From: JBFMEX01 sp040752215
Lineage (GTDB): Bacteria; Pseudomonadota; Alphaproteobacteria; Rhizobiales; Hyphomicrobiaceae
Length of the DNA stretch: 36,558 nucleotides
Assembly (NCBI GenBank): GCA_040752215.1
Contig: JBFMEX010000106.1
Coordinates: 1 to 36,558 of the forward strand
Direction: 5' to 3'
Shown here: in pieces, positions 1 through 8,797 of the stretch
How positions within the stretch are numbered: the first letter of the stretch is position 1
Layout of the letters: every line of letters starts with the position of its first letter
Position numbers and translations under genes: made by a program
Notes under the pieces: model-generated
What the model saw: only the letters and a program-made list of their open reading frames with translations
What the model was told of the DNA's origin: nothing
The model's database searches: none

Positions 1-43
1 CCGCGAGCGACCGGCCGCGCAGCGTGCCGCCGACGATCCTCAT
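1..43 (-). CDS. rsmD: 16S rRNA (guanine-966-N2)-methyltransferase RsmD, N-terminal start only
   Basis: Only the first 14 codons lie in the window; the gene runs off the left edge. They read MRIVGGTLRGRSLA, which fits the conserved RsmD opening (MRI.(A/G)G..RGR.L). The ATG at 43-41 overlaps the TGA of the upstream rluB-like gene in an ATGA arrangement, so the two are probably translationally coupled. Neighbouring rluB and rsmD are common in alphaproteobacteria. RsmD methylates G966 of 16S rRNA. The call rests on a short peptide plus context. Confidence 0.7.
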   Translation of the reverse strand, partial: MRIVGGTLRGRSLA

Positions 44-993
44 GACGCCTCGCCGCTACCCCGCCGGGCCGGTCGCTCGCGGCGGCGGCGCCTCTCCGCC
101 TCGACCTCCTCGGCGAGACCGAGCGCGCGGGCGAGCGCGGGGCCGAGCTGCTCCGCCAGCACGCGCCGCTTGACCGGCTCGGCCGCGCCCGGCGCGAGAT
201 CGGAGAGCTGGAACGGCCCGTAGGAGATGCGGATCAGCCGGTTGACCGCGAGCCCGAGGCTTTCGAGAATGCGCCGGACCTCGCGGTTCTTGCCCTCGCG
301 CAGGCCGAGCGTCAGCCACACGTTGGCGCCCTGCAGCGTGTCGAGCGTCGCCTCGATTGGCCCGTAGCGCACACCGTCGATCTCGACGCCATCCTTCAGC
401 TTGTCGAGCTGCTCCTGCGTGACACGGCCGTGCGCGCGCACGCGGTAGCGCCTGAGCCAGCCGGTCGACGGCAGCTCGAGATGGCGGGCGAGCGCGCCGT
501 CGTTGGTCAACAGCAACAGCCCCTCGGTGTTGAAATCGAGCCGCCCGACCGACACCACGCGCGGCAGGCCCGGCGGCAGCTGATCGAACACAGTCGGCCG
601 CCCCTCGGGGTCGCGATGGGTGGTGACGAGCCCTTTCGCCTTGTGATAGCGCCACAGCCGCGGCGGCTCTGCGAGCGGCAGCGGCTTGCCGTCGACCATC
701 ACCTTGTCCGCCGGACCGACCACGACGGCCGGCGTCGCCAGCGTCTTGCCGTTGACGCTGACGCGGCCCGATGCGATCCAGCGCTCGGCATCGCGGCGCG
801 AGCACAGCCCGGCGCGTGCCATCACCTTGGCGATCCGCATCGGCGCGCCGGCCGGCGGATCCTCGGCAGCGCCTTGCGGCTTCGGGCGACGCGGCCCCGG
901 CCGGCGCGGCGGCTTGCCGGGCGCGGCCGGCCTCGGTCTCGGCCGCTGATCATCGCCACGCGGTCGCTTGGACTTGTCGGGGGGCTGGGCCAT
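40..993 (-). CDS. rluB: RluB/RsuA-family 23S rRNA pseudouridine synthase
   Basis: This 317-residue protein isomerises uridine to pseudouridine in rRNA (RluB acts on U2605 of 23S rRNA). Residues 1-50 are a Pro/Arg/Lys-rich, probably disordered extension. An S4 RNA-binding domain follows at about 52-100 (RIAKVMARAGLCSRRDAE). The catalytic domain carries the family motif GRLDFNTEGLLLLT, with catalytic Asp153, and the later motif REGKNREVRRI. A basic tail closes the protein. I chose the ATG at 993, just before the low-complexity extension. An upstream in-frame start at 1182 would run through unconserved sequence and overlap tadA. The gene overlaps rsmD by 4 nt and diverges from tadA across about 180 bp that must hold both promoters. 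RluB versus a sister paralogue cannot be settled by eye. Confidence 0.9.
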   Translation of the reverse strand: MAQPPDKSKRPRGDDQRPRPRPAAPGKPPRRPGPRRPKPQGAAEDPPAGAPMRIAKVMARAGLCSRRDAERWIASGRVSVNGKTLATPAVVVGPADKVMVDGKPLPLAEPPRLWRYHKAKGLVTTHRDPEGRPTVFDQLPPGLPRVVSVGRLDFNTEGLLLLTNDGALARHLELPSTGWLRRYRVRAHGRVTQEQLDKLKDGVEIDGVRYGPIEATLDTLQGANVWLTLGLREGKNREVRRILESLGLAVNRLIRISYGPFQLSDLAPGAAEPVKRRVLAEQLGPALARALGLAEEVEAERRRRRERPARRGSGEAS

Positions 994-1175
994 GGTACCT
1001 GGATCGCGATCGATAGAGCGGCCTATATGATACCCATCGGCAGAATTTGCTACCGCTACCGCTACTGGCCGCGCGTGGCGGCCGGCTCTCGCAACGAGAG
1101 TCGCCACGCACAGCCTAGTGAAATTCCGGCGTCCATGAGGGCCTTGGCAACGGGTCGCAACGTTGGGGCGCCGCA

Positions 1176-1640
1176 ATGACACCGCGCCCGCGGCCTAGCC
1201 ACATGGAGTTGGCGCTCGCCGAGGCCGAGGCGGCGGCGGCGCGCGGCGAAGTGCCGGTCGGCGCGGTGGTCGTAGATCCTGCGGGAGCGGTGATCGCGGC
1301 CGAGGGCAACCGCACCCGCGAGCTGGCCGACCCGACCGCCCACGCCGAGTTGCTGGCGATCCGCGCGGCTTGCCGCAAGCTCGGCTCGGAGCGTCTCGTC
1401 GGCTGCGACCTCTACGTCACGCTCGAGCCGTGCCCGATGTGCGCGGCGGCGATCTCGTTCGCGCGCCTGCGCCGGCTCTACTATGGCGCCACCGACCCCA
1501 AGGGCGGCGGCGTCGAGCACGGTGCGCGCGTGTTCAACCAGCCGACCTGCCACCACGCGCCGGAGATCGTGGCGGGAATCGACGAGGATCGCGCGGGGGC
1601 GCTGCTGAGGGCGTTTTTTGCCGGCAAGCGCGGCGTCTGA
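1176..1640 (+). CDS. tadA: tRNA-specific adenosine deaminase TadA
   Basis: TadA deaminates wobble adenosine 34 to inosine in tRNA-Arg(ACG). The 154-residue length is normal for the family. The zinc/catalytic signature of the cytidine deaminase fold is complete: His56-Ala-Glu58 (TAHAELL), with Glu58 the proton shuttle, and Cys86/Cys89 in LEPCPMCAAA. The TadA-typical stretches EVPVGAVVV and YYGATDPKGGGVEHG are also present. Start is the ATG at 1176; an alternative in-frame ATG at 1203 would remove nine poorly conserved residues. The divergent partner is the rluB-like gene, so the pair forms an RNA-modification locus. Confidence 0.95.
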   Translation: MTPRPRPSHMELALAEAEAAAARGEVPVGAVVVDPAGAVIAAEGNRTRELADPTAHAELLAIRAACRKLGSERLVGCDLYVTLEPCPMCAAAISFARLRRLYYGATDPKGGGVEHGARVFNQPTCHHAPEIVAGIDEDRAGALLRAFFAGKRGV

Positions 1641-1737
1641 CGACGGGCGGCGCCGGCCTGCATATCCGATCCGGCTGCCATCAAATCGAGCGCATTGGCG
1701 AGCGACACTTTCTTCGCCATCGATGGGAGACGCGACG

Positions 1738-4700
1738 ATGCTGCGGGGGTGCGGGCGGGCCATGTCGGCGATTGCGGCGCTGGTGGCGGCGGTCGTGCTC
1801 GCACCCGCCGCCCCGGCTCTCGCCCAAGCCGCACCACAGGTTGCAGCTCCCGCGGACGTCGCCGACTACGAGTCGCTGAGATTGCGCTCTATCGAGCTGA
1901 TGCGCGCCGGCAAGCTCGACGAGGCCGCCCGCGCAGCCGTGGAGACGGCGCGCATCGCCGAAGGCCTTTACGGCGCCGAGGCCGTCGAGACCGCAATCGC
2001 ATTGCACAACCTCGGCTTCATCCTCCGCCGCGCCGGCCGCGCCGACGAGGCCCGCCCGCTGCTCGAGCGCGCGCTGGCGATCTACGAGCAGAGGCTGCCG
2101 GCGGTGCACGAGGACACTCGCAATGTGCTCGGCGAGCTCGGCCAGATCTACCTCGAAATGGGTCGCGGACAGGATGTCGCCGACGCCTTCGCCCGTCTCG
2201 TCACCCGGGCCGAGAGCGAGGGTCACGCCAACCACTTCGGCAGCGCGGTGTTGCTCGCCAACCAGGGCTTCGTGCTGCGCGGCCTGAAACGCGGCGAGGA
2301 GAGCGAGGCGGCGTTTGCCCGCGCCCTCGCCATCTTCGAGGCCGGCGGGCAGATCCTCGGCGACGGCTACCGCCGGTCGCTGGAGGCGTGGCTCGACCGG
2401 CTGGACGAGACCCGGCGCGCAACCGAGGCCGAGGCGCGGGCGCAATCGGTGATCGCGGCGCTGTCCAAGCTCGGTGGCAAGGGGACGCCACTGGCATCCG
2501 CGCTCAACAACCGCCTCTCGCGAAAGGCGCTCGAGGCCGGCCGCAACGGCGATGCAAAGTCCTATGCCGAGGCCGCGCTCGCTCTCCTCGGCGACGAGGC
2601 TCCGCCGGCCGCGTCCGGCCGCCCCGATCCGCGGATCGACGCGCTCAACAACCTCGCTCGCGCCGCGCGCGCACTCGGCGATTTCACCGGCGCCGAGAGC
2701 GCATACCGGCGCGCCATCGCCCTGCTCGATGCCAGGGGCGACAAGGCCAACGCCGGCATCGTCACCGACAATCTGGCCGTGCTCTACCTGCACCAGGGCC
2801 GCCTCGACGAGGCTGAGCACTATCACAAGCGCGCGCTCGCCCTGCTCGAGGCAGCGCTCGGCCGGGACCATCCGAGCGTCGGCCGCGCCGCCGCCAATCT
2901 AGGCACCATGTTGAACGAGGCCGGCCGCCGCGACGAGGCCGAGCCACTGCTCCGCCGCGCGCTGGCCATCGCCGAGGCGCAGCCGACCAAGGACGTGGTG
3001 TCGATCGGCGTCATCGAGGACAACCTCGCCGGCCTCTTGCGCGAGACAGGCCGCACCGAGGAGGCGCGTGGGCACTACGAGCGTGCGCTCGCCCTGTTCG
3101 AGAGCGCTCTGGAGCCGACCCACCCGCGGCTCGCCACCGCGCGCAACAACCTCGGCCGCTACCTTCTCGATCTCGGCCAGCATGGCGCGGCGGAAAAGGA
3201 GCTTGTGGCCGCGCTCGCGCTGTCGGAGAAAATCTACGGGGCGGAGAGCTTCGACAGCGCCGTGCCGGCGGTCAATCTCGCCGAGCTCTATACCGCGACC
3301 AAGCGCTTCGGCGAGGCACGTGCGCTACTCCGTCGGGCGCTCGTCGCGCTCGAGCGCGTCTATGGTGTCAGCCACAACAACCTGCTCACCGCGCTCACCT
3401 CCGCGGGGAGCCTCGAGCTCGCGGACAGCAAGCCGGCGACCGCGCGCGCCTTCTTCGAGCGCGCCGCTGCGATCGAGATCGACACGAGCCGGCGTCTCGG
3501 CGCTGTGGCTGCCGCGACCGGCCGCGGTCGCGAAGGAACCCGCCGCCGCGTTTTCCTCGGCCTGATCGAGGCGCTATGGCACGAGGGCGAAGCCACCGGC
3601 ACACGCGATGCGGCGCGGGCGCTCGAAATGGCGCAATGGGATTCCGCGACGCCAGCCGCCGCTGCACTGGCCGCGCTCGGCGCGCGCGCCGGGGCCGGCG
3701 ACGCGGAGCTCGGGGCGCTGACCCGCGAGCGCCAGGATCTCGCCGCCGAGTGGCTCGCGGTCGACAAGCGCCTGACGCAGCTCTTGTCCGAAGCCGAAAA
3801 GCGTGACGCCGCACGCGAGGCCGAGTACCGTGGCCGCCTTGCCACCATCGGCACGCGCCTCGCGGCCATCGACGGCGATCTTGCGGCGCGCTTCCCGCGC
3901 TACCTGGAGCTGGCACAGCCCGCGCCGCTGACCGTTGCCGCCGTCCGCCAGCTCATCGCGCCCGGCGAGGCGGCGATCCAGATCACCGTCGACGATGCCG
4001 CGACCCACGTGCTGGCCGTGACGCGCGAGGCCGTGCGCTGGCACCGCGCCCCGATCGGCGCGCGCGCCGTGCGCAGCCTCGTGCGCAACCTGCGCTGCGG
4101 TCTCGACCGCGCCGAGTGGTCCGTCGACGACGGGAAGCGCTGCCTGAAGCTGCTCGGCCTCGAGCCGGCGGCCGCGCCCGGCGACACCGATCCGCTCCCG
4201 TTCGACATCACCGGCGCGCACAGCCTCTATCGCATCCTGCTCGCGCCGCTCGCCGACACGATTGCCGGCAAGGACCTGCTCGTCGTGGCGACCGGGGCGC
4301 TCACCGCGCTGCCGCTGCAGGTGCTGGTCGCCGAGCCGCCACCCGGCAGCGGCGACCGCGCCGACACGGTGCTCACCCGCCCCGGCATGCGCCTCGACGG
4401 GATCGCCTGGCTCGGGCGACGCCACGCGATCACCGTGCTGCCGTCGCTGGCGAGCCTCGCACCCTTGCGCCAGCTCGCCCGCGCCAGCACCGGCAGCTCT
4501 CCCTACCTCGGCTTCGGCAATCCGCTGCTGATCGGCCCCGACGGCACCGACCGGCGCGCCTTCGAGGTGCAGGCTTGCATCATCGCTCCGTCACCGACCA
4601 TCGTCGCCGCGCGCACGCCCAAGCAGACTTTCGCTCGCAAGGCCCTGGCGCCGACGGCCACACGCGCGCTGCGCGGCGTCGACCTCGACACACTGCGCCA

Positions 4701-5544
4701 CCAGTGGCCGCTTCCGGAGACGGCCGACGAATTGTGCCGCGTTGCCAGCCACGCCCGCGCGACGTCGGCCGATGTCGTCACCGGCGCCAACGCGACCGAG
4801 ACGCGCATCAAGGCAATGTCCTCGGACGGACGCCTCGCAAAGGCGCGCATCGTTCACTTCGCCACCCACGGACTGCTCGCCGGCGAGACCGCGCAATTGC
4901 TCGCCGGCAAGGCCGAGCCGTCGCTGATGCTGTCGCCGCCGGATGCCGCCACCGACACCGACGACGGCCTGCTGACCGCCTCCGAGGTGGCGGCACTGAA
5001 GCTCGACGCCGACTGGGTCGTGCTCTCGGCGTGCAATACCGCGAGCGGCGAGGAGGTCGGCGCCGAGGCGCTGTCGGGGCTGGCGCGGGCGTTCTTCTAC
5101 GCCGGCACGCGATCGCTGCTGGTGTCGCACTGGGCGGTGGATTCCGATGCCACAGTGAAGCTCGTCACGGCGGCCTTTGCGGCGATGGCAGGCGAGCCCG
5201 GCCTGACCCAGGGCCAGGCGCTGGCGCGCGCGATGGCGCGGCTGATCGAGAGCGGCGACCGCGAAGCGCATCCCGCCAACTGGGCCCCGTTCGTCGTCGT
5301 CGGTGGCAGCCCGCCGGCCGCGCTGGCGGCGGTCCATGCGGCGCCTGCTCCGGCCGCGCGGTCGGCCACCGCCCCCGCCGCGCCGACAGCCCCCGAGGCC
5401 ACCTCCTCGATCACCCCCGCCACCCCTCCGCCGCCGCTGGCCGCCAAGCCGCAGGCCAAGCCGAAGCGCCCGCCCAAGGCCGCAGCCAGAGAGAAGCCGA
5501 AGCCCGACGACGACGAGTGGCCGTTCAGCGCCTGGTGGAATTGA
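1738..5544 (+). CDS. Exported TPR-repeat protein with C-terminal CHAT (caspase-like) protease domain
   Basis: The protein has 1268 residues from the ATG at 1738, which follows GGGAGA at 1725-1730. This start gives a clean Sec signal peptide (short basic end, Ala/Val/Leu core, cleavage near ALAQA). Residues about 45-650 are many tetratricopeptide repeats with Kinesin-light-chain-like units (LNNLARAARALGDF, ANLGTMLNEAGRRDEAE, LLRRALAI). A charged helical linker precedes a CHAT domain at about 730-1190. The presumed catalytic dyad is His1044 (HFATHG) and Cys1099 (LSACNTASGEE), followed by the typical AFFYAGTRSLLVSHWAV. The last 75 residues are a Pro/Ala/Lys tail. CHAT domains are clan CD relatives of caspases and separase, and TPRs usually bind the protein partner. 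The substrate is unknown. The signal peptide puts it in the periplasm or outside the cell. It stands alone, with no obvious partner next to it. Confidence 0.9.
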   Translation: MLRGCGRAMSAIAALVAAVVLAPAAPALAQAAPQVAAPADVADYESLRLRSIELMRAGKLDEAARAAVETARIAEGLYGAEAVETAIALHNLGFILRRAGRADEARPLLERALAIYEQRLPAVHEDTRNVLGELGQIYLEMGRGQDVADAFARLVTRAESEGHANHFGSAVLLANQGFVLRGLKRGEESEAAFARALAIFEAGGQILGDGYRRSLEAWLDRLDETRRATEAEARAQSVIAALSKLGGKGTPLASALNNRLSRKALEAGRNGDAKSYAEAALALLGDEAPPAASGRPDPRIDALNNLARAARALGDFTGAESAYRRAIALLDARGDKANAGIVTDNLAVLYLHQGRLDEAEHYHKRALALLEAALGRDHPSVGRAAANLGTMLNEAGRRDEAEPLLRRALAIAEAQPTKDVVSIGVIEDNLAGLLRETGRTEEARGHYERALALFESALEPTHPRLATARNNLGRYLLDLGQHGAAEKELVAALALSEKIYGAESFDSAVPAVNLAELYTATKRFGEARALLRRALVALERVYGVSHNNLLTALTSAGSLELADSKPATARAFFERAAAIEIDTSRRLGAVAAATGRGREGTRRRVFLGLIEALWHEGEATGTRDAARALEMAQWDSATPAAAALAALGARAGAGDAELGALTRERQDLAAEWLAVDKRLTQLLSEAEKRDAAREAEYRGRLATIGTRLAAIDGDLAARFPRYLELAQPAPLTVAAVRQLIAPGEAAIQITVDDAATHVLAVTREAVRWHRAPIGARAVRSLVRNLRCGLDRAEWSVDDGKRCLKLLGLEPAAAPGDTDPLPFDITGAHSLYRILLAPLADTIAGKDLLVVATGALTALPLQVLVAEPPPGSGDRADTVLTRPGMRLDGIAWLGRRHAITVLPSLASLAPLRQLARASTGSSPYLGFGNPLLIGPDGTDRRAFEVQACIIAPSPTIVAARTPKQTFARKALAPTATRALRGVDLDTLRHQWPLPETADELCRVASHARATSADVVTGANATETRIKAMSSDGRLAKARIVHFATHGLLAGETAQLLAGKAEPSLMLSPPDAATDTDDGLLTASEVAALKLDADWVVLSACNTASGEEVGAEALSGLARAFFYAGTRSLLVSHWAVDSDATVKLVTAAFAAMAGEPGLTQGQALARAMARLIESGDREAHPANWAPFVVVGGSPPAALAAVHAAPAPAARSATAPAAPTAPEATSSITPATPPPPLAAKPQAKPKRPPKAAAREKPKPDDDEWPFSAWWN

Positions 5545-5580
5545 GCGCGCGGCGGTGCCGCGGCCGATTTGGGAGATGTC

Positions 5581-5655
<75 letters not shown>

Positions 5656-5893
5656 GAAGGGCCCTGGCGGCGGATCGTGCGCCACTACGCCTTCAGCCGC
5701 GGGCCGGGCGGCGAAGCGGCGCGACACTGCCACAAGCCCTCCCGCCGGGCAAGCCGCTTCGCTGCATGCTCCCGGGCCTCGATTCGCGTCCCGGCGAGCC
5801 CGTGCTATGAAGAGGCGCGGCCCACCGCCGGATCAGCGCACACCCTGTTGATCGGCCGCAAGATATCGGCGTCACCACGCGAGAGACAGGGCG

Positions 5894-6070
5894 ATGAGTG
5901 ACCCGCACAAGCCGGACAAGGACCGCGCGGACGCTGCCCGCCGCGAGCGGCTCGGCGCCGCGCTGCGCGAGAACCTGAAGCGTCGCAAGGACCAGTCTCG
6001 CGCCCGCCGCCCCGGCGATCCGCCGCCGCCCGGCGGCGATGCCGGACCCGATCAGGACGACCGGCGATAG
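5894..6070 (+). CDS. Small basic hypothetical protein, often found upstream of murA
   Basis: A 58-residue highly charged protein: acidic/basic start (MSDPHKPDKDRADAARRERL), a helical core GAALRENLKRRKDQ, then a Pro/Gly/Asp-rich tail ending DQDDRR. The core resembles the small conserved proteins (ALR.NLKRRK) that sit just before murA in many Hyphomicrobiales; this is recalled from family knowledge, not searched. No membrane segment or known domain is visible. The start is the ATG at 5894 after the purine-rich GAGAGACAGGG. It is separated from murA here by a repeat-rich gap and an unrecognised gene, unlike the usual close spacing. Function unknown. Confidence 0.7.
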   Translation: MSDPHKPDKDRADAARRERLGAALRENLKRRKDQSRARRPGDPPPPGGDAGPDQDDRR

Positions 6071-6076
6071 CCTCGC

Positions 6077-6240
6077 GCTTCTCCCCTCCCCCTCGTGGGC
6101 AGGGCTATCGCATTTGGCTCCTCGGGGCTCGGTCCCGATCCCCGTCGAAGGCCGAGGGCCTTTGGAAACCGGGATGGGCGGGGTCGGACCCGCAGGGTCT
6201 GACCCTTCTTCCCCGCTCTGCCTTCCCGCAGGGGGAGGAA
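6077..6240. repeat. Dispersed GC-rich palindromic repeat in a 403-bp gap
   Basis: The gap 6071-6473 has no convincing gene. It opens with a C/T-rich block at about 6079-6095 (CTTCTCCCCTCCCCCTCG) and holds the dyad GGGGTCGGACCCGCAGGGTCTGACCC at 6180-6205 (26 bp, split here only for description: GGGGTCGGACCCG + CAGGGTCTGACCC). The same two components, in the same orientation, recur inside polA at 30478-30617. Rhizobiales genomes carry many such intergenic palindromes. The rest of the gap, to the GAGGAGG ribosome site at 6462-6468, shows nothing else. Confidence 0.6.
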
Positions 6241-6473
6241 CCCGGGCTCCAACGCCACGACGGCCCGCGCCGATCTTGAGGTCGGTTTCCGCAACCCTTA
6301 TTTTCGAACCGCCCGGCGCTTGGCCCGGGCACGCATCGAGAGGCGGGCCGCAAGGTCCGTGCCAACCTGCCGCCCCTGGCAAGGTGGACGTCGCCCCGGC
6401 GAGATGCGGCCATATTCGTGGCAACCAAAAGGGGAGGCCGAATGGTCCTCCTGCACGTGATGAGGAGGACACC

Positions 6474-7136
6474 ATGCCGAAGCTCGCGCTCGCCATCACT
6501 GAGCTTGTCGACCGGCGCCGCCGCGAACTCGGCCTGACGCCCGCCGATCTCATCCGAAATTGTGGCTACCGCAATGTCGCCAAGGGGCTCCGGCGCCTCG
6601 CGCAGTTGCGATCTGGTGATCTCGCAGCCGCGGCCGGGCTCATCGAGCGACTTCCCGCGGCACTCGACCTAGCGCTACAGGATCTCGACGACGCGGTCGC
6701 ACGCACACGACGCCAGCAGAGCGAGGCAGCCGACGCGGCATGGCGGGCGACGTTCGCGCCGCACGCCATCATCCTGACCGAGCGCTCTGTGCCGCAGCCG
6801 ATTTTCGTTGCCGCACTCATCGGGGTGGACCGGTTGCTCAGGATCGACTTCGATCGGGGTCTGCGGCCGGTCGGCTATGTGCGCGCGGCCGTCGAGGGGG
6901 TGCGCCGGCGACTCCAGCGGTTCGGGTCGGATCGACTGCCCGCGTTCGGCCGGCCCGTCGGCATCGTCGTGAGCTACACGCCGGACTACGCGGTGCGATG
7001 CGATCTCGACGGCAGAGTCGTCGAGACCATGACGAGCGCCCCGCGGATTTGTCTGATCCAGCACAGTTTTCAAGGATCAGGGGCCATTCTGCCGTTGACC
7101 GGCGATGCGATTGACGACGTCGATCTGGCGAACTGA
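6474..7136 (+). CDS. Hypothetical protein with HTH-like N terminus
   Basis: 220 residues from the ATG at 6474, with a near-ideal ribosome site GAGGAGG five bases upstream. I do not recognise a named family. The first 60 residues (LVDRRRRELGLTPADLIRN, then NVAKGLRRLAQLRSGDL) look helical and could be a small helix-turn-helix-like module. Residues 60-85 are a charged helix. The second half is mixed alpha/beta with hydrophobic strands (HAIILTERSVPQPIFVAALI, GIVVSYTPDYAVRCDLDGRV). There is no signal peptide or membrane segment, so it should be cytoplasmic. Repeats or palindromes flank it on both sides, and it lies between the small protein and murA, genes that are usually closer. That suggests a later insertion. 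Confidence 0.7.
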   Translation: MPKLALAITELVDRRRRELGLTPADLIRNCGYRNVAKGLRRLAQLRSGDLAAAAGLIERLPAALDLALQDLDDAVARTRRQQSEAADAAWRATFAPHAIILTERSVPQPIFVAALIGVDRLLRIDFDRGLRPVGYVRAAVEGVRRRLQRFGSDRLPAFGRPVGIVVSYTPDYAVRCDLDGRVVETMTSAPRICLIQHSFQGSGAILPLTGDAIDDVDLAN

Positions 7137-7319
7137 GCGGCCACGGAGAGCCTGCGCGGGAGGACCATCGTCCTCGCTCGCCACAGGGAGGGGGCGGATC
7201 GGAGTTCCGGCGTCCTCCCGGCAGGGTCCCATCGACCACCCCGGCGGGCGCCACCGGGCGCGCCCGAGCCTCGCCACCCGCTTGCCCTCACATGGCAGAA
7301 CCGACTAAGCACCGCGGCG

Positions 7320-7337
7320 CGCGGGCGCGCGCCCGCG
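7320..7337. repeat. 18-bp perfect GC-only palindrome upstream of murA
   Basis: CGCGGGCGCGCGCCCGCG is exactly self-complementary. It sits 58 bp before the murA start in the 259-bp gap 7137-7395. No gene is seen in this gap. A degenerate GGGAGGG-type repeat lies around 7175-7190. The palindrome could be a cruciform or protein-binding site, or chance in GC-rich DNA. Confidence 0.4.
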
Positions 7338-7395
7338 ATTCGACCGGCCCCGGCGGGCCGCAACTCTCCACCCGCAGCAGGACGGCAGGCTAGAC

Positions 7396-8688
7396 ATGGA
7401 CCGGATCAGGATCGTCGGCGGCAACAAGCTGGAGGGCACGATCCCGATTTCCGGCGCCAAGAATGCTGCCTTGCCGCTGATGATCGCCAGTCTGCTGACG
7501 CCGGACCGGCTGACGCTGAAGAACGTCCCCAACCTCGCCGACGTCAACCTGCTGGCGCGCATCCTGCGCAACCACGGCGTCGACCTCGCCGTCGACGGCA
7601 AGCGTCCGGGGCCGAGCACGCACATCGGCGAGACCTTCCACCTGACCGCGCGCGACATCGTCGACACCACCGCGCCCTACGAGATGGTGTCGAGAATGCG
7701 CGCGAGCTTCTGGGTGCTCGGGCCGCTGCTCGCGCGCATGGGCAGGGCGCGCGTCTCGCTGCCAGGCGGCTGCGCGATCGGCACGCGCCCCGTCGACCTC
7801 CACCTCGCCGGCCTCAAGGCGCTCGGCGCCGAGATCGACATCGACGCCGGCTACGTCGTCGCCAGGGCGCCCAAGGGCCTCAAGGGCGCCCGCGTCCTGT
7901 TTCCGAAGGTCTCCGTCGGCGCGACCCACAACGTGCTGCTCGCCGCGACGATGGCCTCCGGCGAGACGGTGATCGAGAACGCCGCGCGCGAGCCCGAGGT
8001 CGGCGACGTCGCCGAGTGCCTGGTCAAGATGGGCGCGCGCATCGACGGCATCGGCACCTCGACGCTCAGGATCCAGGGCCGCGATCGGCTCGAAGGCGCC
8101 GTGCACACGGTGCTGCCGGACCGCATCGAGAGCGGCACCTTCGCCTACGCCGTCGCCGCCACCGGCGGCGATGTGCTGCTCGAGGGCACGCGGCGTTCGC
8201 TGCTCGATACCGCGCTCGTCGCGCTCGAGCAGACCGGCGCCGAGGTCGAGGAGACCAACAGCGGCATCCGCGTGCGCCGCAACGGCAGCGGCATCGAGCC
8301 GATCACCATCGAGACCCAGCCGTTCCCCGGCTTCCCGACCGATCTGCAGGCGCAAATGATGGCGCTCGTCACCCGCGCCAAGGGCACCAGCGTCATCCGC
8401 GAGACGATCTTCGAGAACCGCTTCATGCACGTGCAGGAGCTGGCCCGCCTCGGCGCCGACATCCAGCTGCACGGCGACACCGCCACCATCAAGGGCGTCA
8501 AGGTGCTGCGCGGCGCGCCGGTGATGGCGACCGATCTTCGCGCCTCGGTGTCGCTGGTCATTGCCGGGCTGATGGCCGAGGGCGAGACGATCATCAACCG
8601 CGTTTACCACCTCGACCGCGGCTTCGAGCGGCTCGAGGAGAAGCTGTCGCGGTGCGGGGCGGCGATCGAGCGCCTGTCGACCAGCTGA
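7396..8688 (+). CDS. murA: UDP-N-acetylglucosamine 1-carboxyvinyltransferase MurA
   Basis: MurA transfers enolpyruvate from PEP to UDP-GlcNAc, the first committed step of peptidoglycan synthesis, in the cytoplasm. The 430-residue length is typical. The opening MDRIRIVGGNKLEGTIPISG leads into catalytic Lys22-Asn23 (GAKNAALPLM). The active-site cysteine, target of fosfomycin in the family, is Cys126 in LPGGCAIGTRPVDLHL, so a Cys-type enzyme is expected. QPFPGFPTDLQAQ and ETIFENRFMHV are further conserved motifs. The ATG at 7396 gives the canonical N terminus. It leads a run of co-directional genes (murA, DUF2948, hisD, UPF0262, LMW phosphatase) whose order is conserved in Hyphomicrobiales. Confidence 0.98.
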   Translation: MDRIRIVGGNKLEGTIPISGAKNAALPLMIASLLTPDRLTLKNVPNLADVNLLARILRNHGVDLAVDGKRPGPSTHIGETFHLTARDIVDTTAPYEMVSRMRASFWVLGPLLARMGRARVSLPGGCAIGTRPVDLHLAGLKALGAEIDIDAGYVVARAPKGLKGARVLFPKVSVGATHNVLLAATMASGETVIENAAREPEVGDVAECLVKMGARIDGIGTSTLRIQGRDRLEGAVHTVLPDRIESGTFAYAVAATGGDVLLEGTRRSLLDTALVALEQTGAEVEETNSGIRVRRNGSGIEPITIETQPFPGFPTDLQAQMMALVTRAKGTSVIRETIFENRFMHVQELARLGADIQLHGDTATIKGVKVLRGAPVMATDLRASVSLVIAGLMAEGETIINRVYHLDRGFERLEEKLSRCGAAIERLSTS

Positions 8689-8797
8689 AACGGCGGCGAT
8701 GGTGCAGTTGCACCGCACCGATCCCCTCGCTATCACTCGTTGCGAAGCTCCTCGGGCGCCGGCCGGCCCGCGAGGGAGGCCCGAGGACCACCCCGCG

